The notes under the pieces were generated by a model. That model worked only from the letters and a program-made list of their open reading frames with translations, was not told the origin of the DNA and did no database searches. From JACCVL01 sp963695375 (GTDB lineage: Bacteria; Actinomycetota; Actinomycetes; Propionibacteriales; Nocardioidaceae): a stretch of DNA of 64,000 nucleotides. Location of the stretch: NCBI GenBank assembly GCA_963695375.1, contig OY968767.1:1054001-1118000 (forward strand), read 5' to 3'. A program made the translations under genes and the position numbers. Numbering within the stretch: the stretch's first letter is position 1; every line of letters begins with the position of its first letter. Below are positions 33,767 to 42,317 of the stretch, piece by piece.

Positions 33767-34567
33767 TCAGCCGCGACCGCGACGCACCAGCAGCGCGCGG
33801 AGATCGCGGGTGTGTCGCCGCGCGACTTGGAGCGGGACCGGCCCTTCAGGTCCGGGAACGAGCACGCTGGTCCGGCCGGCCAGGGTGCGGACCTCGAGCA
33901 CCCGGTGGGCGTCGACCAGCAGGCTGCGGTGGATGCGGACGAACCCGGCCCCGGCCCAGCGCTCCTCGAGCGCGGTCAGGGGAACCCGCACCAGATGGCT
34001 GTCGTCCTCGGTGTGCAGGCGGGCGTAGTCACCCTGCGCCTCGACCCAGACCACGGCACTGCGCCGGACGAACCGGGTGACGCCCGCGCGCTCGACGGTG
34101 ATGACTTCGTCGTCGGGAGCCGCCGACTCTGGAGCGGCGGCAGCGGTCGGGCTCGGGGCGCCGCGTGCAGGCGTGGCCCGCTCGGTGACGAGCCGGCGCA
34201 CCGCCTCGGTGAGCCGGTCGATGCTCACCGGCTTGAGGAGGTAGTCCACCGCGTGCAGGTCGAACGCGTCGACCGCGAAGCCGTCGTGGGCGGTGACGAA
34301 GACGATCCCCGGCGGGGTCCGGAACCTGGCCAGCACGCGGGCCACGTCCATGCCGGTCAGGTCGGGCATCGCGACGTCGAGGAAGACGGCGTCGACATCC
34401 GAGGTCTCCAGCACCCGAAGCGCCTCCGCGCCGCAGTCGGCGGTGTCCACCCGCTCGATCCGGTGGTCGCCGCCGAGAAGATAGGCCAACTCCTCACGGG
34501 CCGGCTGCTCGTCGTCCACGACGAGCACGTGCAGCCCTGGTCCCGAGGGGCCGGCGGCAGCAGACAC
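33767..34567 (-). CDS. LytTR-family response regulator
   Basis: This is a 266-residue DNA-binding response regulator. The receiver domain has acidic D18, D19 and phosphoacceptor Asp64 in AVFLDVAMPD, with the lysine in DYLLKPVS. An Ala/Pro linker leads to a C-terminal LytTR domain (VVWVEAQGDYARLHT, then FVRIHRSLLV). GTG 34567 follows the guaB1 stop by 4 bases, so it is probably cotranscribed with guaB1. The likely kinase partner is the LytS-type protein at 36130-37305. Regulation of the symporter genes downstream is plausible, since such pairs often adjoin DUF485-ActP genes. Confidence 0.9.
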   Translation of the reverse strand: MSAAAGPSGPGLHVLVVDDEQPAREELAYLLGGDHRIERVDTADCGAEALRVLETSDVDAVFLDVAMPDLTGMDVARVLARFRTPPGIVFVTAHDGFAVDAFDLHAVDYLLKPVSIDRLTEAVRRLVTERATPARGAPSPTAAAAPESAAPDDEVITVERAGVTRFVRRSAVVWVEAQGDYARLHTEDDSHLVRVPLTALEERWAGAGFVRIHRSLLVDAHRVLEVRTLAGRTSVLVPGPEGPVPLQVARRHTRDLRALLVRRGRG

Positions 34568-34571
34568 CGGG

Positions 34572-36029
34572 TCACCAGCTCGCGTGCAGGGGGCGGCCCT
34601 CGTCGAACCCGGAGCCGCTCTGCAGTCCGACCACCGCCCGCTCGTGCAGCTCACCGACCGTGCGGGCGCCCGCATACGTCGCTGCGGACCGGACGCCGGC
34701 GGTGATCGCGTCCAGCAGGTCCTCCACGCCCGGTCTCGCGGGGTCGAGGAACATCCGGGCCGAGGAGATGCCCTCCTCGAACAACGCCATCCGGGCCCGG
34801 TCGAAACCGGCGGCGTCCCGGGTGCGTGAGCTGACCGCTCGCGCCGAGGCCATCCCGAACGACTCCTTGTACGGAGTCCCGTCCGCCGTCAACGACAGGT
34901 CTCCCGGACTCTCGTACGTCCCGGCGAACCAGGAGCCGACCATCACGCTGGATGCACCGGCGGCCAGCGCGAGGGCCACGTCGCGCGGGTGCCGGACGCC
35001 GCCGTCGGCCCACACGTGCGCCCCCAGGTCGCCGGCGGCCTCGGCGCACGCGAGCACGGCGGAGAACTGCGGGCGGCCGACCCCGGTCATCATCCGGGTG
35101 GTGCACATCGCCCCCGGCCCGACACCGACCTTGACGATGTCGGCTCCGGCGGCCACCAGCTCGCGGGTGCCCTCGGCGGTCACCACGTTGCCGGCGACGA
35201 CCCGCGGCGACCGGCCGGTGGCAGCGCTGGCCGCAGCTCGGGCCTCGGCGGCGGCGGTGACCGCTTCGAGCATCCGGTCCTGGTGGCCGTGGGCGGTGTC
35301 CACCACCAACACGTCGGCCCCGAGCGCGAGCGCGGCCTCCGCCTTGCTGCGCACGTCGCCGTTGATGCCGATGGCGACCCCGACGAGCAGTCGGCCGGTC
35401 GGGTCGAGGGCGGGGCGGTAGACGGTCGCACGCAGTGCCCCGGTCCGGGTGAGCACGCCGACCAGCCGGTCACCGTCGACGACCGGCGCCACCGCCAGGT
35501 GCCGCGACGCCAGGACGTCGAAGGCCGCCGTCGGGTCGACGCCCACGGTCAAGGTCACGGGGTCGGCCGTCATCACCTCGTGCACCTGGGCGAACCTGTC
35601 CACGCCGGTCCCGTCGTGCTCGGTCATCACCCCCACCGGCGTCCCCTCGTCGAGCACGACGACGGCCCGATGCGCGCGTTTGGGCATCAGGCTGAGCGCC
35701 TCGCCGACGGTGCTGGTGGGGCCCACCGTGATCGGCGTCTCGTAGACCGGGTGCGCCGCCTTCACCGCGCCGATCGCCCGGCCGACGACCTCCATCGGGA
35801 TGTCCTGCGGCAGCACGGCCACCGCGCCTCGCCGGGCGACGGTCTCGGCCATCCGGCGGCCGGACACCGCGGTCATGTTCGACGCCACGACCGGGAGGGT
35901 GGTGCCGACACGGTCGGGCGGGGTGAGGTCCACGTCGAAGCGAGAGGTCACCGCCGAGCGCGACGGCACCATGAAGACGTCGTCGTAGGTGAGGTCGTAC
36001 GCCGGCGCGCGGCCGTCCAGGAATCGCAC
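34572..36029 (-). CDS. guaB1: GuaB1-family IMP dehydrogenase-related protein
   Basis: The 485-residue product is a TIM-barrel enzyme with two CBS domains (about residues 95-215). It has the nucleotide loop GPGAMCTTRMMTGVGRPQ with the catalytic cysteine, and KESFGMASARAV near the C-terminus. In mycobacteria the GuaB1 group works as GMP reductase rather than IMP dehydrogenase, so this gene may serve purine salvage. Its GTG lies 8 bases after TAGCGT. It splits a two-component system: kinase gene upstream, regulator gene downstream. Confidence 0.92.
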   Translation of the reverse strand: MRFLDGRAPAYDLTYDDVFMVPSRSAVTSRFDVDLTPPDRVGTTLPVVASNMTAVSGRRMAETVARRGAVAVLPQDIPMEVVGRAIGAVKAAHPVYETPITVGPTSTVGEALSLMPKRAHRAVVVLDEGTPVGVMTEHDGTGVDRFAQVHEVMTADPVTLTVGVDPTAAFDVLASRHLAVAPVVDGDRLVGVLTRTGALRATVYRPALDPTGRLLVGVAIGINGDVRSKAEAALALGADVLVVDTAHGHQDRMLEAVTAAAEARAAASAATGRSPRVVAGNVVTAEGTRELVAAGADIVKVGVGPGAMCTTRMMTGVGRPQFSAVLACAEAAGDLGAHVWADGGVRHPRDVALALAAGASSVMVGSWFAGTYESPGDLSLTADGTPYKESFGMASARAVSSRTRDAAGFDRARMALFEEGISSARMFLDPARPGVEDLLDAITAGVRSAATYAGARTVGELHERAVVGLQSGSGFDEGRPLHASW

Positions 36030-36129
36030 GTCAGCGCACGCTACCCGTCACTGCTGCCGGGTCTCGACGTGCACCTGCGGGTCGTCCATGCCGGGCCGGG
36101 GCCGTTGCGCCATCGCCCCAGGGTGCCGG

Positions 36130-37305
36130 TCAGGACGTCACACCGGGGGCGAACTTGGGCACCCGGACCGTGACCTTCGTCCCAGCGCCGACGGCGGTCT
36201 CGACCACCAGCCCGTACTCGTCGCCGAAGACGGTCCGCAACCGCTGGTCGACGTTGCCGAGCCCGACGGAGTCGTCTCCCGCCTCGCCGGCCAGGATCAG
36301 CCGCATCCGCTCCGGGTCCTCACCGACCCCGTCGTCCTCGATCGTGATCACGGCGTCGGTGCGGTCGTCCTCCGCCGTGATCGTGACGTGGCCCAGACCG
36401 GTCTTGCGTTCGAGCCCGTGCCGCACGGCGTTCTCGACGAGCGGCTGGACCGACAGGAACGGCAGCTGCACGGTCAGCACCTCGGGGGCGATCCGGAGCG
36501 TGACGACGAGCCGCTCCCCGAACCGGGCCCGTTCGAGCACCAGATACCGCCGGATCGACCGCAGCTCCTCGGCCAGCGTGGTGAAGTCCCCGTGCCGGCG
36601 GAACGAGTAGCGGGTGAAGTCGGCGAACTCCACGAGGAGCTCGCGGGCCCGCTCGGGATCGGTCCGCACGAACGACGCGATGGCGGTCAGCGAGTTGTAG
36701 ACGAAGTGCGGCGAGATCTGCGCGCGCAGGGCGCGGACCTCGGCCTCGACCAGGGCGGTCCGGGAGCGGTCCAGCTCCGCAAGCTCCAGCTGCGCCGAGA
36801 CCCAGCGGGCCACCTCGGTGGCTGCCCGGACCAGCCCGGCCGACGTGGTCTCGGTCAGCGCGACGAGCGTTCCGACCACCCGGTGCTCAACCACCAGGGG
36901 GGCGACCACGGCCCCGCGCAGCTCGCAGCCGGCGCGCGGGCAGCCGACCTCGCCGGCACCGTGCGCGTGCGTGCGCCCGGACTCGAGGGTGCGGCGGGAC
37001 AGCTCGAGCAGCTGGTCGGCGTGGTGGTGCGCACCGCCGTCCCAGGCGAGGACCCGCTGGTCGTCGGCGAGTGCCACGGCCGGCGTGCCGAGCAGGGCCC
37101 GCAGGTGCCGCACCGAACGCTCCGCGCTGCCCACGTTCAGCCCGCTGCGCAGCGGCGGCGAGGCCAGCGAGGCGGCGTGCAGGGTGGCGAAGGTGGCCCG
37201 GTCGGCGGGGGTCCCGAGGTCACGCCGGTGTCGGAGCAGCCAGATCGTGAGGGCCACGGCTGCCGACGCGGCCACGAGGACGCCGATGACCTGCAGCTCG
37301 TCCAC
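36130..37305 (-). CDS. LytS-type sensor histidine kinase
   Basis: The 391-residue product has one N-terminal membrane helix (about residues 6-24), a GAF-like region (about 55-150) and a His-kinase domain with RAQISPHFVYNSL, where His200 is the phospho-site. The HATPase_c domain has QPLVENAVRHG and IEDDGVGEDP. Cysteines in GCPRAGCE (about 121-127) could bind metal or sense redox. It is the likely partner of the LytTR regulator, from which it is separated by guaB1. A 100-base gap to guaB1 suggests a separate transcript. Confidence 0.9.
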   Translation of the reverse strand: MDELQVIGVLVAASAAVALTIWLLRHRRDLGTPADRATFATLHAASLASPPLRSGLNVGSAERSVRHLRALLGTPAVALADDQRVLAWDGGAHHHADQLLELSRRTLESGRTHAHGAGEVGCPRAGCELRGAVVAPLVVEHRVVGTLVALTETTSAGLVRAATEVARWVSAQLELAELDRSRTALVEAEVRALRAQISPHFVYNSLTAIASFVRTDPERARELLVEFADFTRYSFRRHGDFTTLAEELRSIRRYLVLERARFGERLVVTLRIAPEVLTVQLPFLSVQPLVENAVRHGLERKTGLGHVTITAEDDRTDAVITIEDDGVGEDPERMRLILAGEAGDDSVGLGNVDQRLRTVFGDEYGLVVETAVGAGTKVTVRVPKFAPGVTS

Positions 37306-37319
37306 GTCGCCAGCGCTCG

Positions 37320-38066
37320 TTATCGCGGCAGGCGGGTGGTGCGCAGGCAGTGGGTGACGTAGGGCATCTGCAGGCCGATCGCGTCGCCGCGCCGCTGGTC
37401 GTACAGCTCGCCCACCCGGGCGAGCACCTGGTCACGCTCGGTCGGGTCGAGCACGGCGACGTAGGACCGGGAGGCGACGAGGTCCAGCAGCCGGCTCCGG
37501 TCCAGCGGCTGGTACATCCGGTAGCGCTGCCACTCCACCGGGCCGAACGCGCCGGACAGGCCGAGGGTGCCGCTGGGATCGGGCAGCTCCGCATCGTGGC
37601 CGATGATCTCCGACAGCCGCCGGACCCAGGGCACGGACTCGTCCCGCACGTTCCAGACCATCGCCAGCACGCCACCGGGTCGCAGCACCCGAGCCAGCTC
37701 CGGGACCGCGAGGTCGGGGTCGAACCAGTGGTAGGCAGCCCCGATCGTGACCGCATCCACCGCGGCCACCCGGAGCGGGAGCTGCTCGGCGGTGGCCGCG
37801 ACCGCGGCCAGGGTGGCGGTCCCGGAGCGACGCACCAGGTGCGCGAGCATGGCAGGCAGCGGATCGGCGGCGAGCACGACGTGTCCGGCGGCGAGCAGCG
37901 GCCGGGTCAGCGCCCCGGTCCCGGCGGCCAGGTCGAGCACCCGGCGCGCGGTGTCCCCGACCATCCAGCGGACCGCCTCTTCGGGGTAGCCGGGTCGACC
38001 GCGGTCGTAGGCGTCGGCGACCGACCCGAAAACCCGGGCCTGCTGCACCCGCCGCTGCTCCTCCAC
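37320..38066 (-). CDS. class I SAM-dependent methyltransferase
   Basis: The 248-residue product has a Rossmann-type SAM site with motif I VLDLAAGTGALTRPLL near residue 43. The acidic AADPLPAML follows, then AVDAVTIGAAYHWFD and LARVLRPGGVLAMVWN. The substrate is unknown; the fold resembles UbiE/Methyltransf_11 proteins. GTG 38066 lies 7 bases after TAGCCT, so it is probably leaderless. It is transcribed divergently from the next gene with only 31 bases between starts. Confidence 0.88.
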   Translation of the reverse strand: MEEQRRVQQARVFGSVADAYDRGRPGYPEEAVRWMVGDTARRVLDLAAGTGALTRPLLAAGHVVLAADPLPAMLAHLVRRSGTATLAAVAATAEQLPLRVAAVDAVTIGAAYHWFDPDLAVPELARVLRPGGVLAMVWNVRDESVPWVRRLSEIIGHDAELPDPSGTLGLSGAFGPVEWQRYRMYQPLDRSRLLDLVASRSYVAVLDPTERDQVLARVGELYDQRRGDAIGLQMPYVTHCLRTTRLPR

Positions 38067-38073
38067 CGGCGCG

Positions 38074-38091
38074 AGGCTAACGGGTTACGCT
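38074..38091. promoter_or_regulatory. back-to-back -10 boxes for two divergent leaderless genes
   Basis: TAGCCT (38074-38079, minus) ends 7 bases before GTG 38066, and TACGCT (38086-38091, plus) ends 6 bases before GTG 38098. The whole intergenic region is 31 bases, so the two promoters must overlap. Confidence 0.55.
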
Positions 38092-38097
38092 GCGCCG

Positions 38098-38865
38098 GTG
38101 GCCGCCCCGGACCGGACGCCGGTCCCGCCGGACGGCTCCTCCTCGGGCCGGGACCCGCTGGCGGTGCTGGCCCGACTCGAGGGCGTCCCCTCCGCGATGG
38201 CCGCCGCCCGGGACGCGGTGGACCTGCTGCTGCGCGACCGCGGGCTGCGGCGGAGCACGGCCACCGACACGGTCGAGTCGCTGCTGCGCGGGGCAGCCGC
38301 GAGCGCGCGGCTGGAGGGCAGCGATCGCAGCCTGGACGACCTGCGCACCGGTTCGGTCGACCTGGCCGCCGCGGCGGCGCTGCGGGTCTCCACCGAGCTG
38401 GTGGGCCTGCTGCCGGTGTGGCAGCACAGCCCCGTCCAGGCGCTGGCCCGGCTGCACACCCTCGCCGCCGACGAGGACGACGAAGGACGCGGCCGGCCGC
38501 GGTCGGTGTCGGGGGCGGAGCGGCTGACTGCCGTCGGCGACCTGGTGCGGACCGGCACGTCGGCGCCGGCGATGGTGCTCGCCGCGGTGGTGCACGCGGA
38601 GATCGTCAGTGCCGCCGCGTTCGGATCCCGGGACGGTCTGGTGGCCCGCGCGGCGGAGCGGCTGGTGCTGGTCGACACCGGTGTCGACCCGGCGGCGGTC
38701 ACCGTGCCGGAGGCCGGGCACGCCCGCTCGGTGCAGGCGTACCAGCGGGTGCTGGCGGGCTACCGCGACGGCGGGCAGGCCGGTGTCGTGGGCTGGCTGC
38801 TGCACGCGGCGGCCGCCTACGCGTACGGGGTCGAGAGCAGCCCGCTGAGCAGCCCGCTGAGCTGA
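38098..38865 (+). CDS. conserved actinobacterial protein, function unknown
   Basis: This is a 255-residue soluble, mostly helical protein. The motif RSTATDTVESLLRGAAASAR near residue 52 faintly recalls the N-terminal part of Fic-family proteins. The Fic catalytic motif HPFxxGNGR is absent, so AMP-transfer activity is not expected. Gene position matches Rv3662c, from memory. The C-terminus ends in a duplicated SSPL (12-base tandem repeat). It appears leaderless, with TACGCT 6 bases before GTG. A hairpin follows its stop. Confidence 0.75.
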   Translation: MAAPDRTPVPPDGSSSGRDPLAVLARLEGVPSAMAAARDAVDLLLRDRGLRRSTATDTVESLLRGAAASARLEGSDRSLDDLRTGSVDLAAAAALRVSTELVGLLPVWQHSPVQALARLHTLAADEDDEGRGRPRSVSGAERLTAVGDLVRTGTSAPAMVLAAVVHAEIVSAAAFGSRDGLVARAAERLVLVDTGVDPAAVTVPEAGHARSVQAYQRVLAGYRDGGQAGVVGWLLHAAAAYAYGVESSPLSSPLS

Positions 38866-38890
38866 CCGGGAGCTGACCGGGCCCAGACGT

Positions 38891-38925
38891 GCGAACGGCG
38901 TCACCGCTCGGGTGACACCGTTCGC
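38891..38925. terminator. hairpin after unknown gene
   Basis: Arms 38891-38905 and 38911-38925 pair over 15 bp with one mismatch around a 5-base loop. It lies 25 bases past the stop at 38865. The remaining 150 bases up to the HAD gene stop hold no recognisable gene. Confidence 0.65.
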
Positions 38926-39075
38926 TGGCACGGCGCGCTGGGCTACCAGGCGTGCATTCTCGTAACCGTCGCCTCGGGAGTGCCCCGGTGACGACTGCCC
39001 TGTAGGAAGGGTGGATCGCCGCGTGGGTACCCGGGTGCCGTGTCGTCTGGAGTTGTGGTTCCTTTGTACAGGGGT

Positions 39076-39930
39076 TCACCGCATCAGCGGAAGGGCCAGT
39101 CGGCGTGTCCATGCCCGTCGGCGTCTGGCGCGTCGCCGCCACGCCCACACGGTCAGGGTCGCCGACGCGACCCCGACGCCGATCACGGCGACCGACGTCG
39201 GACGGCCGCGCAGCCCGACGCGGGCACGCAGACCGACCGGGGTGCTGAACCGCAGCACCGGCCAGCCGCGCTCGGCGGCGACCCGGCGCAGGGCTCGGGA
39301 CGGGTTGACCACGTGCGGGTGGCCGACCAACTCCAGCATCGGCAGGTCGGTCTCGGAGTCGGAGTAGGCGTACGACGCGGCGAGGTCGTAGCCGTGCCGG
39401 TCGGCGAGCTCGCGCATCGCCGTCGCCTTGTGCGGGCCGTAGGCGTAGAAGCCGATCTCGCCGGTGTAGCGGCCGTTTTCGACCACCATCCGGGTCGCGA
39501 CGACGTGGTCGACGCCGAGCATCTCGCCGATCGGCTCGACCACCTCCGAGCCGGACGTGGACACGATGATCACGTCGCAGCCGGCCTCGGCGTGCTCCTC
39601 GATCAGCTGGACGGCCTCGTCGTAGACCATCGGGTCGACGATCGCGTGCAGCGTCTCGGCGACGATGTCGCGGACCGTCTGGACGTCCCAGCCGGCGCTG
39701 AGCGACGACAGCTGGGCCCGCAACCGCTCCATCTGGGCGTGGTCCACTCCGGAGCGGCCGAACATCAGCTGCGCGTAGGCGCCGCGCAGGGCGGAGCGAC
39801 GGGAGATCAGCCCGCCCTCGAAGAAGGCCCGGCTGAACGCCAGCGTGCTCGACCGGGCGATGATCGTCTTGTCCAGGTCGAAGAAGGCGGCCGGTCGGCC
39901 GGGGGAGCGCGTGACGTCGGCGTCGCTCAC
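39076..39930 (-). CDS. HAD-IB family phosphatase, SerB-like, with C-terminal membrane helix
   Basis: The 284-residue product has HAD motif I FFDLDKT (nucleophile Asp18, acid/base Asp20), motif II VSTSGSE, and motif IV SYAYSDSETDLPML. One membrane helix (SVAVIGVGVASATLTVWAW) lies near the C-terminus, followed by a very basic tail. The substrate is a phosphomonoester of unknown identity. It matches Rv3661, next to ssd. GTG 39930 lies 7 bases after TAGGGT, so the much longer open frame upstream is a shadow of ssd. Confidence 0.92.
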   Translation of the reverse strand: MSDADVTRSPGRPAAFFDLDKTIIARSSTLAFSRAFFEGGLISRRSALRGAYAQLMFGRSGVDHAQMERLRAQLSSLSAGWDVQTVRDIVAETLHAIVDPMVYDEAVQLIEEHAEAGCDVIIVSTSGSEVVEPIGEMLGVDHVVATRMVVENGRYTGEIGFYAYGPHKATAMRELADRHGYDLAASYAYSDSETDLPMLELVGHPHVVNPSRALRRVAAERGWPVLRFSTPVGLRARVGLRGRPTSVAVIGVGVASATLTVWAWRRRARRRRAWTRRLALPLMR

Positions 39931-39937
39931 CCGGGTG

Positions 39938-39943
39938 ACCCTA
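39938..39943 (-). promoter_or_regulatory. -10 box for leaderless HAD phosphatase gene
   Basis: TAGGGT ends 7 bases before GTG 39930 on the minus strand. Confidence 0.5.
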
Positions 39944-40002
39944 ACCGCGCCGGGGCCCGCCCGCGGGGAAGCGCGAGTGGTCGTCCACAGCCGGTCGCGC
40001 GG

Positions 40003-41163
40003 GTGCGGTCGTCCCCAGCCCGGCAGGCTGGATCGGCGCCGCACCTGCCGGTCGGCCCAGGCTGCCGCCGTGCCTCCCCACCCCGCACCCGCCAGGTCCG
40101 GACCAGCCCGCCCTCCTCGAGTCACGATCCGCGACTTTTGTCCGAGGTTCGCCGCCTCGCGGTCACCGGCGGCGCCGAGCCTCAGGTCGTTGCCGACGTT
40201 CCTGCGGTGCGGACGGTCTGGTCCGGCGCGGGAGTGGTGTTGGTCGGAGCCGACCGCGCTGCCGAGCTCGCCGCGCTGGCGCTCCCTCGCCGCGCCGGCG
40301 TCGTCGTTGTGGTGCCGGACGAGATCGGTCCGGACGCCTGGCGCAATGCGGTGGCTGTCGGAGCCGAGGCAGTCCTGTCGGTGGCGGACGACGGGGACCG
40401 GATCGTCGACCTGCTCGAGTCCAACCTCGGCGACCCCGCCTCCGGTGTGCTGCTCGGCGTCCTGGGGGCGTGCGGAGGGGCGGGAGCCTCGGTGTTCGCG
40501 GCCGCGCTCGCCGCTGCCGGGTGCGCCGCCGGTGTCGCCAGCCTGCTGGTGGACGCGGATCCGTGGGGTGGCGGGGCGGACGTCCTGCTCGGCGGTGAGG
40601 ACGTCTCCGGCCTGCGCTGGGCCGACCTGGCCGGAACGACGGGGCGGGTGAGCGCTGCGTCGCTGCGCGACGTGCTGCCGGTCGTGGACGGGGTGACGGT
40701 GTTGTCCTGGAGTCGCAAGCCGTCTGCGCCGCTGCCGGCGGCGGCGATGCGCAGCGTGCTCACCGCCGCACGCCGCGGGTTCGGGCTGGTGGTCGTCGAC
40801 CTCCCTCGGCGAGACGACGATGCCGCCCTGGCCGCGTTGGCGATGGCGCAGCGAGTCGTGTGGGTGCTGCCGGACCAGCTCCGTGCGGTGGCGGCCGCGC
40901 ACACCCGCGTGCAGTGGTTGCGCCGGGCCAGCACCGACGTCGCGGTGCTGGTGCGTGAGGTGGACGGACGCGCCTTCGACCCGGACGCCGCCGCTGATTC
41001 CCTCGGCTTGCCGCTGCTCGCCAGCATGCGGTCCGAGCGGGGTCTCGCATCCTGGCTGGATGAGGGGTTCGGACCGCGCCGCCGGTCGCGGGGCCCGCTG
41101 GCGCGGGCCTGCTCGGTCACGCTCGACGCGTGCGGTGTCGGCGTGCCGGGCGGGACGGCATGA
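40003..41163 (+). CDS. ssd: septum site-determining protein Ssd, N-terminus uncertain
   Basis: This is a MinD/CpaE-like protein at the head of the Tad pilus cluster, possibly placing the pilus machine. It has GVLGACGGAGASVFAAALA (a degenerate P-loop), SLLVDADPWGGGADVLLGG and GLVVVDLPRRDDD. Homology begins at DPRLLSEVRRLA (40126 onward). The only in-frame standard starts are GTG 40003, which adds about 40 residues of unlikely sequence, and TTG 40138. The DPRLL segment is encoded by an 18-base sequence shared with the inverted repeat at 26834-26911. Just upstream the frame PALLE appears one frame off, so the true start may have been damaged. The stop overlaps tadA. Confidence 0.8.
   Translation: MRSSPARQAGSAPHLPVGPGCRRASPPRTRQVRTSPPSSSHDPRLLSEVRRLAVTGGAEPQVVADVPAVRTVWSGAGVVLVGADRAAELAALALPRRAGVVVVVPDEIGPDAWRNAVAVGAEAVLSVADDGDRIVDLLESNLGDPASGVLLGVLGACGGAGASVFAAALAAAGCAAGVASLLVDADPWGGGADVLLGGEDVSGLRWADLAGTTGRVSAASLRDVLPVVDGVTVLSWSRKPSAPLPAAAMRSVLTAARRGFGLVVVDLPRRDDDAALAALAMAQRVVWVLPDQLRAVAAAHTRVQWLRRASTDVAVLVREVDGRAFDPDAAADSLGLPLLASMRSERGLASWLDEGFGPRRRSRGPLARACSVTLDACGVGVPGGTA
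40123..40140 (+). repeat. 18-base copy of the extragenic repeat core
   Basis: CACGATCCGCGACTTTTG is identical to bases 26835-26852. It contains CTT and TTG codons that are rare in the neighbouring genes, and it falls at the first conserved codons of ssd. Confidence 0.85.
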
Positions 41164-42317
41164 CCGGTCCGGACGCAGCCCTGCTCGAGCACGTCCGGTC
41201 GGCGCTGGCCGCCAGCGGCGCCCGCGTCGATGCCGTGGAGGTCGCACGGGTGCTGCGGGCCGAGGGGAGGGTCGTCGGTGAGGCCGGCGTGATGGCTCTC
41301 GTCGACGCTCTCGACCGGGAGAGTGCGGGCGCCGGGCCGTTGGACGTGCTGCTCCGCGAGCCCGGTGTCACCGACGTGCTGGTCAACGGGCCTGGGCAGG
41401 TGTTCGTGGATCGAGGTGCTGGCTTGGAGTTGACGTCGGTGCGGTTCGGATCGGACGCGGCGGTACGCCGGCTGGCCCAGCGGCTGGCCGCCGCCGGCGG
41501 GCGTCGGCTCGACGACGCCAGCCCGTTCGTCGATGTCTGCCTGGGCGACGGCACCCGCCTGCACGCGGCGCTGGCACCGGTGGCCAGTCCGGGCACGCTG
41601 CTGAGCCTCCGGGTGCCGCCCCGGCAGGCATTCAGTCTCGACCAGCTGGTGCGAGCGGGCACGCTCGACGACTCGGGCGCACGCGTGCTTGCCGATCTGG
41701 TGGCGTCCCGGGCGGCGTTCGTCGTCACCGGCGGTACCGGGTCGGGCAAGACGACGCTGCTCGCAGCCCTGCTGTCCCGCGTGCCGGCTGCGGAGCGGAT
41801 CGTCCTGGTCGAGGACTCGGCCGAGCTGCGCCCCGAACATCCGCACGTCGTCGCTCTGGAGTCCCGACCGACCAATGTCGAGGGGGCCGGCGCCATCAGC
41901 CTGCGCGACCTCGTGCGTCAGGCGCTGCGGATGCGGCCGGACCGGCTCGTCGTGGGAGAGGTCCGCGGAGCGGAGGTGGTCGACCTGCTGGCGGCGCTGA
42001 ACACCGGTCACGAGGGTGGGTGCAGCACGTTGCACGCCAACACGCCCTCCGACGTGCCGGCGCGGCTGGAGTCTCTGGGCATCACCGCGGGCCTGGACCG
42101 TGTCGCGGTGCACGCTCAGGTGCTGGCCGGACTCCGCGTGGTGGTGCACCTGCGCCGGACGGCTCGGCTGCGCCGACTTGCGGAGGTGGGGGTGCTGTCA
42201 CCCGGGCCGGGTGGTCTGGTCTGTGAACCCGCGTTGCGGCTCGATCGGTCGGGCCGGCTCCGGCCGGGTCCGGCGGCGCCCGGTCTGGAGCGACTGCTCT
42301 ACGGACCGGCGCCGTGA
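41160..42317 (+). CDS. tadA: TadA/CpaF secretion ATPase
   Basis: This is the hexameric ATPase that powers Flp/Tad pilus assembly. The 385-residue product has Walker A GGTGSGKTT at 191-199, the Asp-box LVEDSAELRP, Walker B RPDRLVVGEVRGAE and the His-box GHEGGCSTLHAN. ATG 41160 overlaps the ssd stop (ATGA). It begins a chain of 4-base overlaps tadA-tadB-tadC. The mycobacterial counterpart is Rv3659c. Confidence 0.95.
   Translation: MTGPDAALLEHVRSALAASGARVDAVEVARVLRAEGRVVGEAGVMALVDALDRESAGAGPLDVLLREPGVTDVLVNGPGQVFVDRGAGLELTSVRFGSDAAVRRLAQRLAAAGGRRLDDASPFVDVCLGDGTRLHAALAPVASPGTLLSLRVPPRQAFSLDQLVRAGTLDDSGARVLADLVASRAAFVVTGGTGSGKTTLLAALLSRVPAAERIVLVEDSAELRPEHPHVVALESRPTNVEGAGAISLRDLVRQALRMRPDRLVVGEVRGAEVVDLLAALNTGHEGGCSTLHANTPSDVPARLESLGITAGLDRVAVHAQVLAGLRVVVHLRRTARLRRLAEVGVLSPGPGGLVCEPALRLDRSGRLRPGPAAPGLERLLYGPAP

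Noticed and set aside
39011..39367. 118-codon plus-strand ORF with AGGAAGGG upstream
   Set aside because: Most of it is antisense to the HAD gene, it is Arg-rich, and it matches nothing known.
39040..40002. N-terminal extension of ssd through the HAD gene
   Set aside because: The frame stays open antisense to the HAD phosphatase gene but encodes no conserved sequence. Homology to Ssd begins only at 40126.
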